DNA of 39,034 nucleotides. It comes from an uncultured Pelagibacteraceae bacterium (lineage in GTDB: Bacteria; Pseudomonadota; Alphaproteobacteria; Pelagibacterales; Pelagibacteraceae). The notes below the pieces were generated by a model that ran no database searches, had not been told where the DNA came from, and worked only from the letters and a program-made list of their open reading frames with translations. Position numbers and translations under genes: made by a program. The number at the start of each line of letters is the position of its first letter. Position 1 is the first letter of the stretch. Shown in pieces: positions 25,381-34,134 of the stretch. The DNA is taken from contig CACDJC010000008.1 in assembly GCA_902552475.1 (NCBI GenBank), forward strand, positions 1 through 39,034, written 5' to 3'.

Positions 25381-26703
25381 TTATATTTCTGATCTGGCCT
25401 TAAATCTTTCATAAGCTAATCTTGTATATATTCCAATATTTAAAAAAGGTTGTGGTGGTAGCCAATTTGGTTTTTTTCTTTGATTTATTACTTCAATTTC
25501 ATTTGATTGCTGATTAGATGCCATTATAGCTATTTGTTCTCCAAACAAAGTTCCCGCACCAATTCCTGATCCATTGTAACAACCAGCAGCATAAATATTT
25601 TTTTCTATCTTTTCAAAAATTTGAGAGCTATTTCCACTTCGACAAACTATTCCTGACCAACTATGTTCAATTATGTTTTTTGGTAAATTTGGAAATCTTT
25701 TTTCTATACCATACTGATGTTTTTTTATTCTTTTTGACAAATCGTTTGAAGTCATTAAGTTAGGATTTGTTAATTCTGCAGTATTTCTTATTAAAATTCT
25801 TTTATCATTTGTTAATCTAATAGTTGCACCCATAGGTCTAATTGGCAAAACTCCCCATTCTTTTGGGTAGCCCAAATTATTAAGCTCTTCATCTATCAAA
25901 GGTCTTGTCATGCTAGCTGTTAAAGTTATAGGAAAACTATAGTTCTTTTTTACTTTTAAAGATCTTAAAAATCCATTGGTACAAAAAATAATTTTTTGAG
26001 TTTCTATAATATTATTTGCAAAATTGCAGATGATTTTATCATTCATTTTTTTCCAATTTAATAATTGTGTATTTTCGAAAAGTTTAACATTGTCTGGCAA
26101 TGTATCTATCATTGATCTAATTAATTTACCTGGATTTAAAAGAACTCCACCCTTAGTATAAACTGCAACATTATAAAATGATGTGCCTAACTTTTTCTTT
26201 ATTTCGTCTTTGTAAATTAATTTATTTTCGTAATTTAAGTTATTTAATAATCTACTAAAAGATTTTGCTTTAGCCTCATCTTCAATTTTTGAAGATGCAA
26301 AATATTTTCCACTTTCATTCCAATCACAATCTACCTGATGCTCTTTAATATATTTTTTTACAGATTTTATTCCTAATTCATAAATTTTTGTTTTTTTTTT
26401 ATAATTTTCAATATCACTGTTTGAAGTAAAACCATCATTTAACGTAGTATCTACTAAATAACCTGAATTTCTGCTGCTACCCCCTTCGCCTGCCAATTGA
26501 GCATCAACAATTATAATTCTTTTGTTTTTATCTATTTCTGAAAGTTTTCTTGCTGCTGATAAACCTGTGTAACCTGCTCCGACGATTAAATAATCTGATT
26601 TTAAATTTTCATTTAATTTTTTTATATTTAATCTTTTAGGTAACTGATTGAGCCACCCACATCCATTGTCATTAATTATTTTCAATTTAAATATTTTGTT
26701 CAA
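25381..26703 (-). CDS. DAO-family FAD-dependent amine/amino acid oxidoreductase (PuuB-like)
   Basis: This flavoprotein of the D-amino-acid oxidase (DAO) superfamily oxidises C-N bonds of amines or N-methyl amino acids. FAD motif 'YLIVGAGYTGLSAARKL' lies at about 38-54, 'GGSSRNSGYL' follows, and the C-terminal FAD/substrate loop 'AAGCYNGSGIGAGTLFG' is clear; PuuB (gamma-glutamylputrescine oxidase) is the nearest familiar type. No ATG precedes the conserved part: the frame can start at TTG 26703 (440 aa) or TTG 26685 (434 aa, MKIINDNGCGW), and I slightly favour the latter. It lies 44 nt downstream of xsc. Because TauY (taurine dehydrogenase) is also a DAO-type protein, it is a candidate for making sulfoacetaldehyde, but this is inference. 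Confidence 0.85.
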   Translation of the reverse strand: MNKIFKLKIINDNGCGWLNQLPKRLNIKKLNENLKSDYLIVGAGYTGLSAARKLSEIDKNKRIIIVDAQLAGEGGSSRNSGYLVDTTLNDGFTSNSDIENYKKKTKIYELGIKSVKKYIKEHQVDCDWNESGKYFASSKIEDEAKAKSFSRLLNNLNYENKLIYKDEIKKKLGTSFYNVAVYTKGGVLLNPGKLIRSMIDTLPDNVKLFENTQLLNWKKMNDKIICNFANNIIETQKIIFCTNGFLRSLKVKKNYSFPITLTASMTRPLIDEELNNLGYPKEWGVLPIRPMGATIRLTNDKRILIRNTAELTNPNLMTSNDLSKRIKKHQYGIEKRFPNLPKNIIEHSWSGIVCRSGNSSQIFEKIEKNIYAAGCYNGSGIGAGTLFGEQIAIMASNQQSNEIEVINQRKKPNWLPPQPFLNIGIYTRLAYERFKARSEI

Positions 26704-26747
26704 TAAGTAGAGAAATTGATAGAGAAGTTCTCAAGGATAATATTTAT

Positions 26748-28532
26748 TTAATTTGTTGCTTCTTTTTGAGGCTTCATGTCGCTTTTATTAATTCCAGCAA
26801 CCTTTACAGGTTTTTTCATTGCATCTCTTCTAAAAGGTTCTCCAAGTTCTTGATTAAGAATTACTTCAATAAAAGTTGTAATACCTTTTTTTTGATCTTC
26901 GCAAGATTGTTTTAAAGCTTTTGTTGTTTCTTCCATTGTTTTAACAGCAACACCTTTTAATCCACATGCATTAGCAACTTTTGCATAACTTAATTCTGGA
27001 TCTAATTCAGTTCCAACAAAATTATCATCAAACCATAAAATTGAATTTCGTTTCTCTGCTCCCCATTGGTAATTTCTAAAAATTACCATTGTAATAGCTG
27101 GCCATTCTTCTCTTGCACAAGAACTCATTTCATTCATGCTTATTCCAAAAGCTCCATCCCCGGCAAAACCAATAACAGGAGTATCTGGACATCCAATTTT
27201 TGCACCTAAAATTGATGGAAATCCATATCCACAAGGTCCAAATAAACCAGGAGCTAAATATTTTCTACCTTTTTCAAAAGTTGGATAAGCATTGCCTATT
27301 GCGCAATTATTTCCTATATCGCTAGATATAATTGCATCTTCGGGCATACCAGCTTGTATTGCTCTCCATGCTTGTCTTGGTGACATTCTATCTTTATCCC
27401 TTTTTCTTGCTTCTTTATTCCAAACTGTTCCTGGATCGTCATCTTCATGATCCAAACTTGTTAATGTTTGTAACCAAGCTGATTTAGTTTGATGAATTAA
27501 ATTTTTTCTATCTTCTCGACCGTTATCACCAGCACTAGAAGAAAGTTTTTTTAAAATCTGTTGTGATACCATTTTTGCATCACCACAAATTCCAACTGTT
27601 ACTTTTTTTGTTAAACCAATTCTATCAGGATTCATATCAACTTGAATTATTGTTGCTTGCTTTGGCCAATAATCTATTCCATATCCAGGCAATGTAGAAA
27701 ATGGATTTAATCTTGTACCTAAAGCTAAAACAACATCAGCTTTGGCAATCAATTCCATTGCTGCTTTAGAACCATTATAACCCAACGGTCCAACAGATAG
27801 AGGGTGGTTTCCCGGAAAACTATCATTATGTTGGTAACCATTACAAACTGGTGCATCTAGTTTTTCTGCTAGTTTTTGACAATCTTCTATGGCATCACCT
27901 ATCACTACTCCAGCGCCAGATAAAATAACTGGAAATTTTGCTTCTGATAAAAGTTTAGCTGCTTTGTCAATCGCTTCAGATCCACCGCCTTGTTTTTCAA
28001 ATCTTACTATTGGTGGGATTTCGATATCAATTACTTGAGTCCAATAATCCCTTGGTACATTTATTTGTGCAGGAGCAGATCCTCTAAATGCTTTTTCTAT
28101 AACTCTATTCAAAACTTCTGCCATTCTAGATGGATCTCTTACTTCTTCTTGATAGCAAACCATATCTTTAAATAAATTCATTTGTTCTACTTCTTGAAAA
28201 CCGCCTTGACCCATTGTTTTGTTGGCAGCTTGTGGGGTCACTAAAAGTAAAGGTGTATGATTCCAATAAGCTGTTTTAATTGGTGTAACTAATCCTGTAA
28301 TTCCAGGTCCGTTTTGAGCTATAACCATTGACATTTTTCCAGTAGCTCTTGTGTAACCATCTGCGATTAATCCACCATTCGTTTCATGCGCAACATCCCA
28401 AAACTTAATGCCGGCTTCTGGAAATAAATCTGAAATAGGCATAAAAGCTGAACCTATAATGCCAAAAGCATGTTCAATTCCGTGTTTTTGAAGAACTTTT
28501 ATAAAAGCTTCTTCTGTTGTCATTTTAGTCAT
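26748..28532 (-). CDS. xsc: Sulfoacetaldehyde acetyltransferase
   Basis: Xsc is a thiamine-diphosphate enzyme that converts sulfoacetaldehyde plus phosphate to acetyl phosphate and sulfite, the desulfonating step for taurine, isethionate and other C2 sulfonates. The 594-residue protein has the ThDP glutamate E50 ('DVAHETNGGLIADG'), the family opening 'HAFGIIGSAFMPISDLFPEA', 'IAQNGPGITGLVTP', and the ThDP/Mg segment 'GFAGDGAFGISMNEM'. These fit Xsc rather than acetolactate synthase. A ribosome site AGAAAGG precedes the ATG at 28532. It is divergent from suyAB across 91 bp, and the DAO flavoprotein follows. The acetyl phosphate would go to acetyl-CoA through Pta, which is not in this window. 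Confidence 0.95.
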   Translation of the reverse strand: MTKMTTEEAFIKVLQKHGIEHAFGIIGSAFMPISDLFPEAGIKFWDVAHETNGGLIADGYTRATGKMSMVIAQNGPGITGLVTPIKTAYWNHTPLLLVTPQAANKTMGQGGFQEVEQMNLFKDMVCYQEEVRDPSRMAEVLNRVIEKAFRGSAPAQINVPRDYWTQVIDIEIPPIVRFEKQGGGSEAIDKAAKLLSEAKFPVILSGAGVVIGDAIEDCQKLAEKLDAPVCNGYQHNDSFPGNHPLSVGPLGYNGSKAAMELIAKADVVLALGTRLNPFSTLPGYGIDYWPKQATIIQVDMNPDRIGLTKKVTVGICGDAKMVSQQILKKLSSSAGDNGREDRKNLIHQTKSAWLQTLTSLDHEDDDPGTVWNKEARKRDKDRMSPRQAWRAIQAGMPEDAIISSDIGNNCAIGNAYPTFEKGRKYLAPGLFGPCGYGFPSILGAKIGCPDTPVIGFAGDGAFGISMNEMSSCAREEWPAITMVIFRNYQWGAEKRNSILWFDDNFVGTELDPELSYAKVANACGLKGVAVKTMEETTKALKQSCEDQKKGITTFIEVILNQELGEPFRRDAMKKPVKVAGINKSDMKPQKEATN

Positions 28533-28562
28533 TATAAGACCTTTCTAAATTCTTTTTTTTAA

Positions 28563-28590
28563 TTGTCAAAGAGCACGATTAATATATAAG
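28563..28590 (+). promoter_or_regulatory. Probable suyAB promoter within the xsc/suyA divergent region
   Basis: TTGTCA (28563-28568), a 16-nt spacer and TATAAG (28585-28590) face suyA, 33 nt before its ATG. On the other strand TTGACA is formed by the same bases (28569-28564), and an AT-rich TATATTAA offers an alternative -10 for xsc. The two promoters thus share or overlap the same sequence, so one bound regulator could control both desulfonating branches. The assignment is by pattern only. Confidence 0.45.
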
Positions 28591-28623
28591 ATTGACCAAA
28601 TTTCAAATAAAGAAATCGTCACT

Positions 28624-28911
28624 ATGACAATTACAGATATTATTATTCATGATGAAAAAGATAATGTTGGCGTTGTAGTTATTGAAAAAATAACACCAAA
28701 TCAAGACTGTAACTGCTGGATTATGGAAAATGACAAATCAGTAACAATTCAGTCAAAAAATGAAATTCCTTTGGGTCATAAAATTGCTATGACTGATCTA
28801 AATGAAGGTGATACAATTTTAAAATATGGTCACGATATTGGCAAAGTGGTCAAATCTATAAAAAAAGGTGAACATGTTCATGTTCATAATGTTAAAACAA
28901 AAAAATGGTAA
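28624..28911 (+). CDS. suyA: (2R)-sulfolactate sulfo-lyase, small (alpha) subunit
   Basis: SuyA is the small subunit of sulfolactate sulfo-lyase, which splits sulfolactate into pyruvate and sulfite. The 95-residue protein is a single SAF domain, as in the N-terminal part of UxaA altronate dehydratase; 'ITPNQDCNCWIMENDKSV', 'IPLGHKIAMTDLNEGDTI' and 'KYGHDIGKVVKSIKKGEHV' are typical. The separate small subunit is shared by several UxaA-family dehydratases, so the name rests on context: Xsc next door, a sulfite exporter downstream and no hexuronate genes. suyB starts 3 nt after its stop. Confidence 0.85.
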   Translation: MTITDIIIHDEKDNVGVVVIEKITPNQDCNCWIMENDKSVTIQSKNEIPLGHKIAMTDLNEGDTILKYGHDIGKVVKSIKKGEHVHVHNVKTKKW

Positions 28912-28914
28912 TTT

Positions 28915-30081
28915 ATGGAAATTCCAAAAAGTTTTTTAGGCTATAAAAGAGAAAACGGAAGAGCTGGCACACGTAATCATGTGATTATTCTTCCCGTAGA
29001 TGATATTTCAAACGCTTGTGCGGAGGCTGTAGCAAATAATATTAAAGGAACAATAGCTCTACCTCACTCTTATGGAAGATTGCAGTTTGGGGCAGATTTA
29101 GAATTACATTTTAGAACAATGATAGGAACAGGAAAAAATCCTAATGTTGCTGCTGTCATTGTTATTGGAATTGAGCCCAAATGGACAAAAAGAATTGTCG
29201 ATGCAATATCAATAACTGGAAAACCAGTTGAAGGATTTAGTATTGAAGGTGTTGGTGATATAGATACAATAGCCAAAGTATCTAAAAAAGCTCAAGAATT
29301 TTCAATGTGGGCATCTGAAAAACAAAGAGAAGAATGCCCGTTAAGTGATTTATGGATTTCCGTTAAATGTGGAGAGTCTGATACTACTTCAGGATTAGCA
29401 TCTAATCCTACTGTTGGAAATCTTATGGACAAATTAGAACCATTAGGAGTTCATTTATGTTTTGGAGAAACTTCAGAACTAACAGGTGCTGAAACAGTTT
29501 GTGAAAAAAGAGGTAAAACTCCAGAAGCACAAGCAAAATTTAAAAAAACTTGGAATGATTATAATGATTTTATACTTAGAGAAGCAACAGACGACCTATC
29601 CGAAAGTCAACCAACAGCTGGTAATATTGCAGGAGGATTAACTACTATTGAAGAAAAGGCTTTTGGAAATTTTCAAAAAATTGGAGGATGCCAATTTATT
29701 GATGTTTTAGAGCCAGCCGAAGAACTTACAAAAGGACCTGGACTATATTTTATGGACACATCTTCAGCTGCCGCAGAATGTGTTACTTTGCAGGCTGCAG
29801 GGGGATTTAATATTCATTTATTCCCAACTGGACAAGGAAATATAATAGGAAACCCTATCGAACCAGTTATAAAATTAACTGCAAACCCTCTTACAGCCAA
29901 AACTATGAGTGAACATATAGATGTAGATGTTTCAAAAATATTATCTAGAGAAATGAATTTAAGCCAAGCAGGTGATGAATTGATCAAATCTACAATAAGA
30001 GTGGCAAATGGTAGATTAACTTGTGCTGAAGCTTTGGGTCACAAAGAGTTTGTTATGACTAAACTTTATAGAAGTGCTTAA
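28915..30081 (+). CDS. suyB: (2R)-sulfolactate sulfo-lyase, large (beta) subunit
   Basis: SuyB is the catalytic subunit, in the UxaA/GarD dehydratase family, releasing sulfite from C3 sulfolactate in the cytoplasm. The 388-residue protein opens with '[19 protein letters not shown]', the conserved family start. It carries '[11 protein letters not shown]', '[15 protein letters not shown]' and '[11 protein letters not shown]', and the late '[18 protein letters not shown]' in which the substrate/metal-binding region is expected. The length agrees with a separate ~42-kDa SuyB. An altronate or galactarate dehydratase is the alternative, but these sugar-acid enzymes have different neighbours. Its stop overlaps the convergent tauE by 4 bp. 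Confidence 0.85.
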   Translation: MEIPKSFLGYKRENGRAGTRNHVIILPVDDISNACAEAVANNIKGTIALPHSYGRLQFGADLELHFRTMIGTGKNPNVAAVIVIGIEPKWTKRIVDAISITGKPVEGFSIEGVGDIDTIAKVSKKAQEFSMWASEKQREECPLSDLWISVKCGESDTTSGLASNPTVGNLMDKLEPLGVHLCFGETSELTGAETVCEKRGKTPEAQAKFKKTWNDYNDFILREATDDLSESQPTAGNIAGGLTTIEEKAFGNFQKIGGCQFIDVLEPAEELTKGPGLYFMDTSSAAAECVTLQAAGGFNIHLFPTGQGNIIGNPIEPVIKLTANPLTAKTMSEHIDVDVSKILSREMNLSQAGDELIKSTIRVANGRLTCAEALGHKEFVMTKLYRSA

Positions 30082-31166
30082 GTTTTAATAGCTTGTTTAT
30101 ATTTTTTTCTTGAATCTGAAATAAATTTTCTTATTACTGCTGCTCCAACTCCAAGAACTAAAGCCAGACCAATTGAAAAAATACCATAAAGAACAGGAAC
30201 ATTTATTGAAATATCTTTTATAAATTTAGCAAAAGTGCTCAATTCTTTTGTTCCATTTTTTTCAGAAACAAATCTAATTGTTTTTTCAGCAAAGAATGCG
30301 TCATAAGCAATTGCAACACCAACTAACAATAATAAAATTGCTAATATTGTTTTAAATTGTGAACTATCAACTCTTTCACCTAATTTTTGACCAATCTGAA
30401 CTCCCAGTATTGAACCTAAAATTAATACCATAACAAGCATAAGGTCTATTGAACCATAATAAAAAGCATGAAGAATTGTTACAATTGCGCTAACAAAAAT
30501 TGTAACAAATAATGAAGTTCCTGGTACTAGTTTGGTTGGCATACCAATTATATAAATCATAGCTGGAACTAAAATAAATGCTCCACCAATACCCATAATT
30601 GCAGCAAGATATCCTACTAAAAGGCCAATAATAATTGGTGTAAATATACTTTCATATAATTGAGATTTTTTAAATCTCATTCTAAAAGGAAGACCATGTA
30701 TCCAATAATGTGAATGAAGTTTTTTCTTTACTGTTACTTTTCTTCTTGCTCTGTCAATTTCACCAACACCTTGGACTAACATAATTGTTCCGATGATTGC
30801 TAGAATATACATATAAGCTAAAGAAATAACGATGTTAATTTTTCCAATATCTTTAAAATAAGAAAAAGTAACAATACCTAAAACTGTTCCAACAGCCCCA
30901 CCAACTACTATCATCAAACCCATTTTATAATCCAATGTACCTTTTAAATAATGAGTGGTTGAACCTGATACTGAAGTTCCTAAAATATTGTTTGCTTCAT
31001 TGGCTACCGCATAAGATGGGGGAATGCCTAGAAAAATTAAAAATGGTGTCATTAAAAATCCACCACCTACTCCAAATAAACCTGAAAGAACTCCAACAAC
31101 TAAACTAAGAATAAATATTAATGGAAGATTTACATAAACTTCTGCTATTGGAAGAAAGTATTCCAT
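30078..31166 (-). CDS. tauE: TauE/SafE family sulfite exporter
   Basis: This inner-membrane anion exporter has two homologous halves, each with the TauE glycine-rich motif: '[19 protein letters not shown]' near 22-40 and '[19 protein letters not shown]' near 190. It has about eight helices and 362 residues, longer than the ~260 of minimal members because of a soluble linker (about 130-175). Here it is expected to remove sulfite produced by Xsc and SuyAB. It lies at the end of the run aprM-aprB-aprA-orf116-orf48, 43 nt after orf48, and may also have its own promoter: TTGACA at 31201-31196 with a poor -10 about 17 nt on (TAATTA). The substrate is inferred from neighbours. Confidence 0.88.
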   Translation of the reverse strand: MEYFLPIAEVYVNLPLIFILSLVVGVLSGLFGVGGGFLMTPFLIFLGIPPSYAVANEANNILGTSVSGSTTHYLKGTLDYKMGLMIVVGGAVGTVLGIVTFSYFKDIGKINIVISLAYMYILAIIGTIMLVQGVGEIDRARRKVTVKKKLHSHYWIHGLPFRMRFKKSQLYESIFTPIIIGLLVGYLAAIMGIGGAFILVPAMIYIIGMPTKLVPGTSLFVTIFVSAIVTILHAFYYGSIDLMLVMVLILGSILGVQIGQKLGERVDSSQFKTILAILLLLVGVAIAYDAFFAEKTIRFVSEKNGTKELSTFAKFIKDISINVPVLYGIFSIGLALVLGVGAAVIRKFISDSRKKYKQAIKT

Positions 31167-31209
31167 AAGAACTAATTATTCTTCTAGATAATTAATGTCA
31201 ACAAAATGA

Positions 31210-31356
31210 CTAAATATTAAAAAATGTTCCAAAAAGTATAATACCCCAGTAAGCAGCTAAGCCAAAATATATAGCTGTTTTAGCATTAATAATTGAATGA
31301 AAATTTAGGATTTGCTTAACATAAGTTTTAATATTTTTATTTAAATTGTTAAGCAT
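31210..31356 (-). CDS. Small membrane protein between orf116 and tauE, 48 aa (orf48)
   Basis: ATG 31356 to TAG 31210 encodes 48 residues: a polar N-terminal helix 'MLNNLNKNIKTYVKQILNF' and one membrane helix at about 28-47 ('TAIYFGLAAYWGIILFGTFF'). The sequence uses Trp, Gly, Ala and Tyr in a way that random AT-rich DNA rarely gives, and it fills most of an otherwise unexplained 255-bp gap. It sits 65 nt after orf116 and 43 nt before tauE, in the same direction. It could be a small subunit helping TauE or AprM, but this is guesswork. Presence in relatives would confirm it. Confidence 0.6.
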   Translation of the reverse strand: MLNNLNKNIKTYVKQILNFHSIINAKTAIYFGLAAYWGIILFGTFFNI

Positions 31357-31421
31357 ACCAGGCAAGTACACCCAGATTAATTTTTTTGCAAGTATATTTT
31401 AATTAAAAAAGTAAAAATTTT

Positions 31422-31772
31422 TTAAAATATAGTCGCCCCAAAAACTTTAATCTCACCTCCTTCTTCACCTAAAACTAATCGCCCTACAAACTCTCCAGAT
31501 ATTTTTGTGCTAGTTTGTTTATAAAGTATGGTTATATGTTGGCCTCTTCTAAGGCAACCAAGAGCTTCGCAACTCTCTACCAATGAGGATATTAGTTCAT
31601 TATTTGCCCACTGTTTGCCAAGCTCAACTTCATTAGCTCCATATAGCATTTGAGATGAAAAATCTTTAGTAAAGCCACCATAATCTTTTATGTTTGATGA
31701 CTTAACTAGATTAGCCCATATTGGTTCGGCTATTTTAATTATTTCTTCGTCTGACTTATCTAGTAGACTCAT
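31422..31772 (-). CDS. Unrecognised 116-aa protein downstream of aprA (orf116)
   Basis: Best start is ATG 31772 (MSLLDKSDEEI), 7 nt after the aprA stop; the longer TTG frame from 31811 would overlap aprA by 32 bp. The 116-residue product is soluble, without signal or membrane segment. An N-terminal acidic helix ('DKSDEEIIKIAEPIWANLV') and a helical middle with a C-X4-C pair (C68, C73, 'CEALGC') precede beta strands ending 'GGEIKVFGATIF'. This helix-then-sheet order is loosely like an NTF2-type fold, but I do not recognise the family. The tight position behind aprA implies a role with APS reductase, such as assembly or an electron-transfer accessory, by inference. Confidence 0.75.
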   Translation of the reverse strand: MSLLDKSDEEIIKIAEPIWANLVKSSNIKDYGGFTKDFSSQMLYGANEVELGKQWANNELISSLVESCEALGCLRRGQHITILYKQTSTKISGEFVGRLVLGEEGGEIKVFGATIF

Positions 31773-31779
31773 TAAATTG

Positions 31780-33636
31780 TTAAGAGGCTTCTTTTTTCTC
31801 TTTTTCGTCAACTATGTGGTATACGGGTGCTTTTTCCATTGTAAATTTACCAGTTTTAGGATCGCGTCTTGATAAAGTTAAACAATGCCAGTTTTCATCA
31901 TCTAATTTCATATGATCGCCTCTATAATAATATCCTGGCCAACGAGTTTCTTCTCTAAAAAGTGTATGTTCTGTAACACATTGAGATGTAAGAGTTCTGT
32001 GTTTCAGTTCCCAAGCTCTCATTAATTGGTGATAATCTTCAGCACCAACATTTTCAAGATCTTCTTGTAACCAACCTAACAATTCAAGACCTTTTTTTAG
32101 AGTATTTTCATTAGTCATATAATTATAACTTATTCCTCCAACGTATTCGTCCATTATTTTTTGAAGTCTCTGCAGGCCTTGTATAGGTGAAATATAGCTT
32201 GGAGAAACAGTTCCACCAGTAATTTCATTTCTCCCAACAGTATAATTATCTAAAGGTTTGTAGATAATTTTTTTAAATTCCTCACATTGTTTTTCACTAA
32301 CATTAACACCTTCTGCCTTTTGTTCTTCAATGTATTTTACTGCAGCTTTAGCAGCTAATCTGCCTTCAGTAAATGAACCTGAAGAAAATTTATGCGCACT
32401 TCCACCAACTGTGTCTCCAGCTCCAAACAAACCTTCAACTGTTGTCATTCTGTTATAGCCCCAGAAATATTCAGGTGGTGCAATATCTTCGGGACCGCTA
32501 ACCCAAGCTCCTGAACATGTTGCATGTGAGCCCATAACATAAGGTTCTGAGGTAGTTAATTCAGGATTTGTATACTTCGGATCAATGTTTTGCGATGCCC
32601 AAACAACAGCTTGACCAACTGTCATTCCTAAAAAGTTTTCCCAACCCACTGTTTCTAAGTGAGGATCTTGAAATGCTTCTTTAGTTACCATATGGATTGG
32701 TCCACCACCTGCCATAACTTCTTGAATAAATGCGTGGTTTCGTAGACAAGTAGGTGTTGGATGATGATCTATATATTCACCAACTAATTCTTTAGTTTTT
32801 TCGTACCATTTTTTTTCATAGTTTTCACCGTTTGCATTTTGAGTGTATGTTTTTAAATGTAAAAAATAAGCTCCAACTGGACCATAACCATCTTTAAATC
32901 TGCACAAAACAATTCTATTTTCCATTTGAGTCATTTTTGCTCCTGCAGCAATTGGAAGCGCGTATGCAGAGCCATTACTCCATGGAGCATACCATGTTCT
33001 ACCCATTCCTTCTCCAACAGCTCTAGGTTTAAATATATGCGATGCACCACCAGCAGCAACAATTACGGTTTTTGCTCTGAAGACATAATAGTCTCCAGTT
33101 CTCATATTAAATCCTACAGCTCCACCTACTCTATTTTCTTTTGTTTCATCCATAAGTAGATGAGTAATCATTATTCTATTGTAAATTTTATCAGCAGATT
33201 TTTTTGCTGCTTCAGCTACTATTGGTTTATAACTTTCACCATGAATCATTATTTGCCATTTACCTTCACGTTGGTAACGACCAGTTTCTTTGTTCTTCAT
33301 CATTGGTAAGCCCCACTCATCAAACATATGTACTGTTGAATCTACGTGACGAGCCATGTCATAACCAAGATCTTCTCTGACTAATCCCATTAGATCATTT
33401 CTCGCATATCTTACATGATCTTCTGGTTGATTTTCTCCCCATTGCATTCCCATGTAACAGTTGATTGCATATAGACCTTGGGCTACCGCACCACTTCTAT
33501 CTATATTTGCTTTTTCTACACAAATAATTTTTAAATCTCTTCCCCAGTGTCTAGCTTCAAAAGTAGCACCAGTTCCAGCCATTCCTCCGCCTACAACAAG
33601 AATATCACAATCCTCAACTATAGTTTTTCTAGCCAT
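31780..33636 (-). CDS. aprA: Adenylylsulfate (APS) reductase alpha subunit
   Basis: AprA is the FAD subunit of dissimilatory APS reductase; in the oxidative direction it joins sulfite and AMP to form adenylylsulfate (APS), passing electrons to the chain. The 618-residue protein has the FAD motif 'DILVVGGGMAGTGATFEA' (9-26), the family pieces 'RSGAVAQGLYAINCYMG', 'TPTCLRNHAFIQEVMAGGG', 'GSHATCSGAWVSGP' and 'GLFGAGDTVGGSAHKFSSGS'. All the main AprA landmarks are present. The start overlaps the aprB stop by one base (TAATG). With no dsr genes here and with AprM as anchor, it is of the sulfur-oxidising type known from SAR11. Confidence 0.97.
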   Translation of the reverse strand: MARKTIVEDCDILVVGGGMAGTGATFEARHWGRDLKIICVEKANIDRSGAVAQGLYAINCYMGMQWGENQPEDHVRYARNDLMGLVREDLGYDMARHVDSTVHMFDEWGLPMMKNKETGRYQREGKWQIMIHGESYKPIVAEAAKKSADKIYNRIMITHLLMDETKENRVGGAVGFNMRTGDYYVFRAKTVIVAAGGASHIFKPRAVGEGMGRTWYAPWSNGSAYALPIAAGAKMTQMENRIVLCRFKDGYGPVGAYFLHLKTYTQNANGENYEKKWYEKTKELVGEYIDHHPTPTCLRNHAFIQEVMAGGGPIHMVTKEAFQDPHLETVGWENFLGMTVGQAVVWASQNIDPKYTNPELTTSEPYVMGSHATCSGAWVSGPEDIAPPEYFWGYNRMTTVEGLFGAGDTVGGSAHKFSSGSFTEGRLAAKAAVKYIEEQKAEGVNVSEKQCEEFKKIIYKPLDNYTVGRNEITGGTVSPSYISPIQGLQRLQKIMDEYVGGISYNYMTNENTLKKGLELLGWLQEDLENVGAEDYHQLMRAWELKHRTLTSQCVTEHTLFREETRWPGYYYRGDHMKLDDENWHCLTLSRRDPKTGKFTMEKAPVYHIVDEKEKKEAS

Positions 33637-34106
33637 TAATAATAAACCCCTTTTTTAAACGCACTTTTTTCGACTTTTGGAAGTTCTTTTTTCGTATTTA
33701 AACCTTCTGGTTCTGAATAAAGAATTTGTGAATTTATTTCACCTTGGTTTGGCTTGTCGCCATCTGCAAGTTTAGGAATAAATTTTCCCCAAGGTTTTGT
33801 TGTTATTGGAGATACAAAGTCTTTTACAGTTCCATTTCTAAATTTTATTTTCCAAGAGATTGTTCCTTTTTCTTCTTCTCTTCTAACTCTTACACTGTGG
33901 CCCATTGGAGCAAAGTCAGCATATCCACGAACATCTATTGCGTGGTTAGGACATGCTTTAACACAAGAATAACATTCCCAGCAAAAATTTGGTTCTATAT
34001 TTTTTGCACGTCTTATAGTTTCATCTATATGCATGATATCAGACGGACAAATATCGACACAATGACCACAACCATCACAACGAGTCATATACACAAAAGT
34101 TGACAT
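33636..34106 (-). CDS. aprB: Adenylylsulfate (APS) reductase beta subunit
   Basis: AprB is the ferredoxin-like electron-transfer subunit bound to AprA. The 156-residue protein has two 4Fe-4S clusters: C10, C13, C16, C20 ('CDGCGHCVDICPSDIMHID') and C42, C45, C48, C52 ('CWECYSCVKACPNHAIDVR'). A C-terminal tail of ~95 residues that wraps round AprA follows ('YADFAPMGHSVRVRREEEK'). A good ribosome site (GAAAGGAG, 34125-34118) lies about 11 nt before the ATG at 34106, stronger than at most genes here. It lies 28 nt after aprM and overlaps aprA by one base. Confidence 0.97.
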   Translation of the reverse strand: MSTFVYMTRCDGCGHCVDICPSDIMHIDETIRRAKNIEPNFCWECYSCVKACPNHAIDVRGYADFAPMGHSVRVRREEEKGTISWKIKFRNGTVKDFVSPITTKPWGKFIPKLADGDKPNQGEINSQILYSEPEGLNTKKELPKVEKSAFKKGVYY

Positions 34107-34134
34107 AATTTATTTTGCTCCTTTCAAAAACATA

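Noticed and set aside
28624..30081. Altronate or galactarate dehydratase (UxaA/GarD) reading of suyAB
   Set aside because: The family is the same, but xsc, tauE and apr next to it and the lack of any sugar-acid gene favour sulfolactate lyase; a tree would settle it.
32926..34103. Plus-strand frames opposite aprA and aprB (65-119 aa)
   Set aside because: They are antisense to full-length AprA and AprB with complete cofactor motifs.
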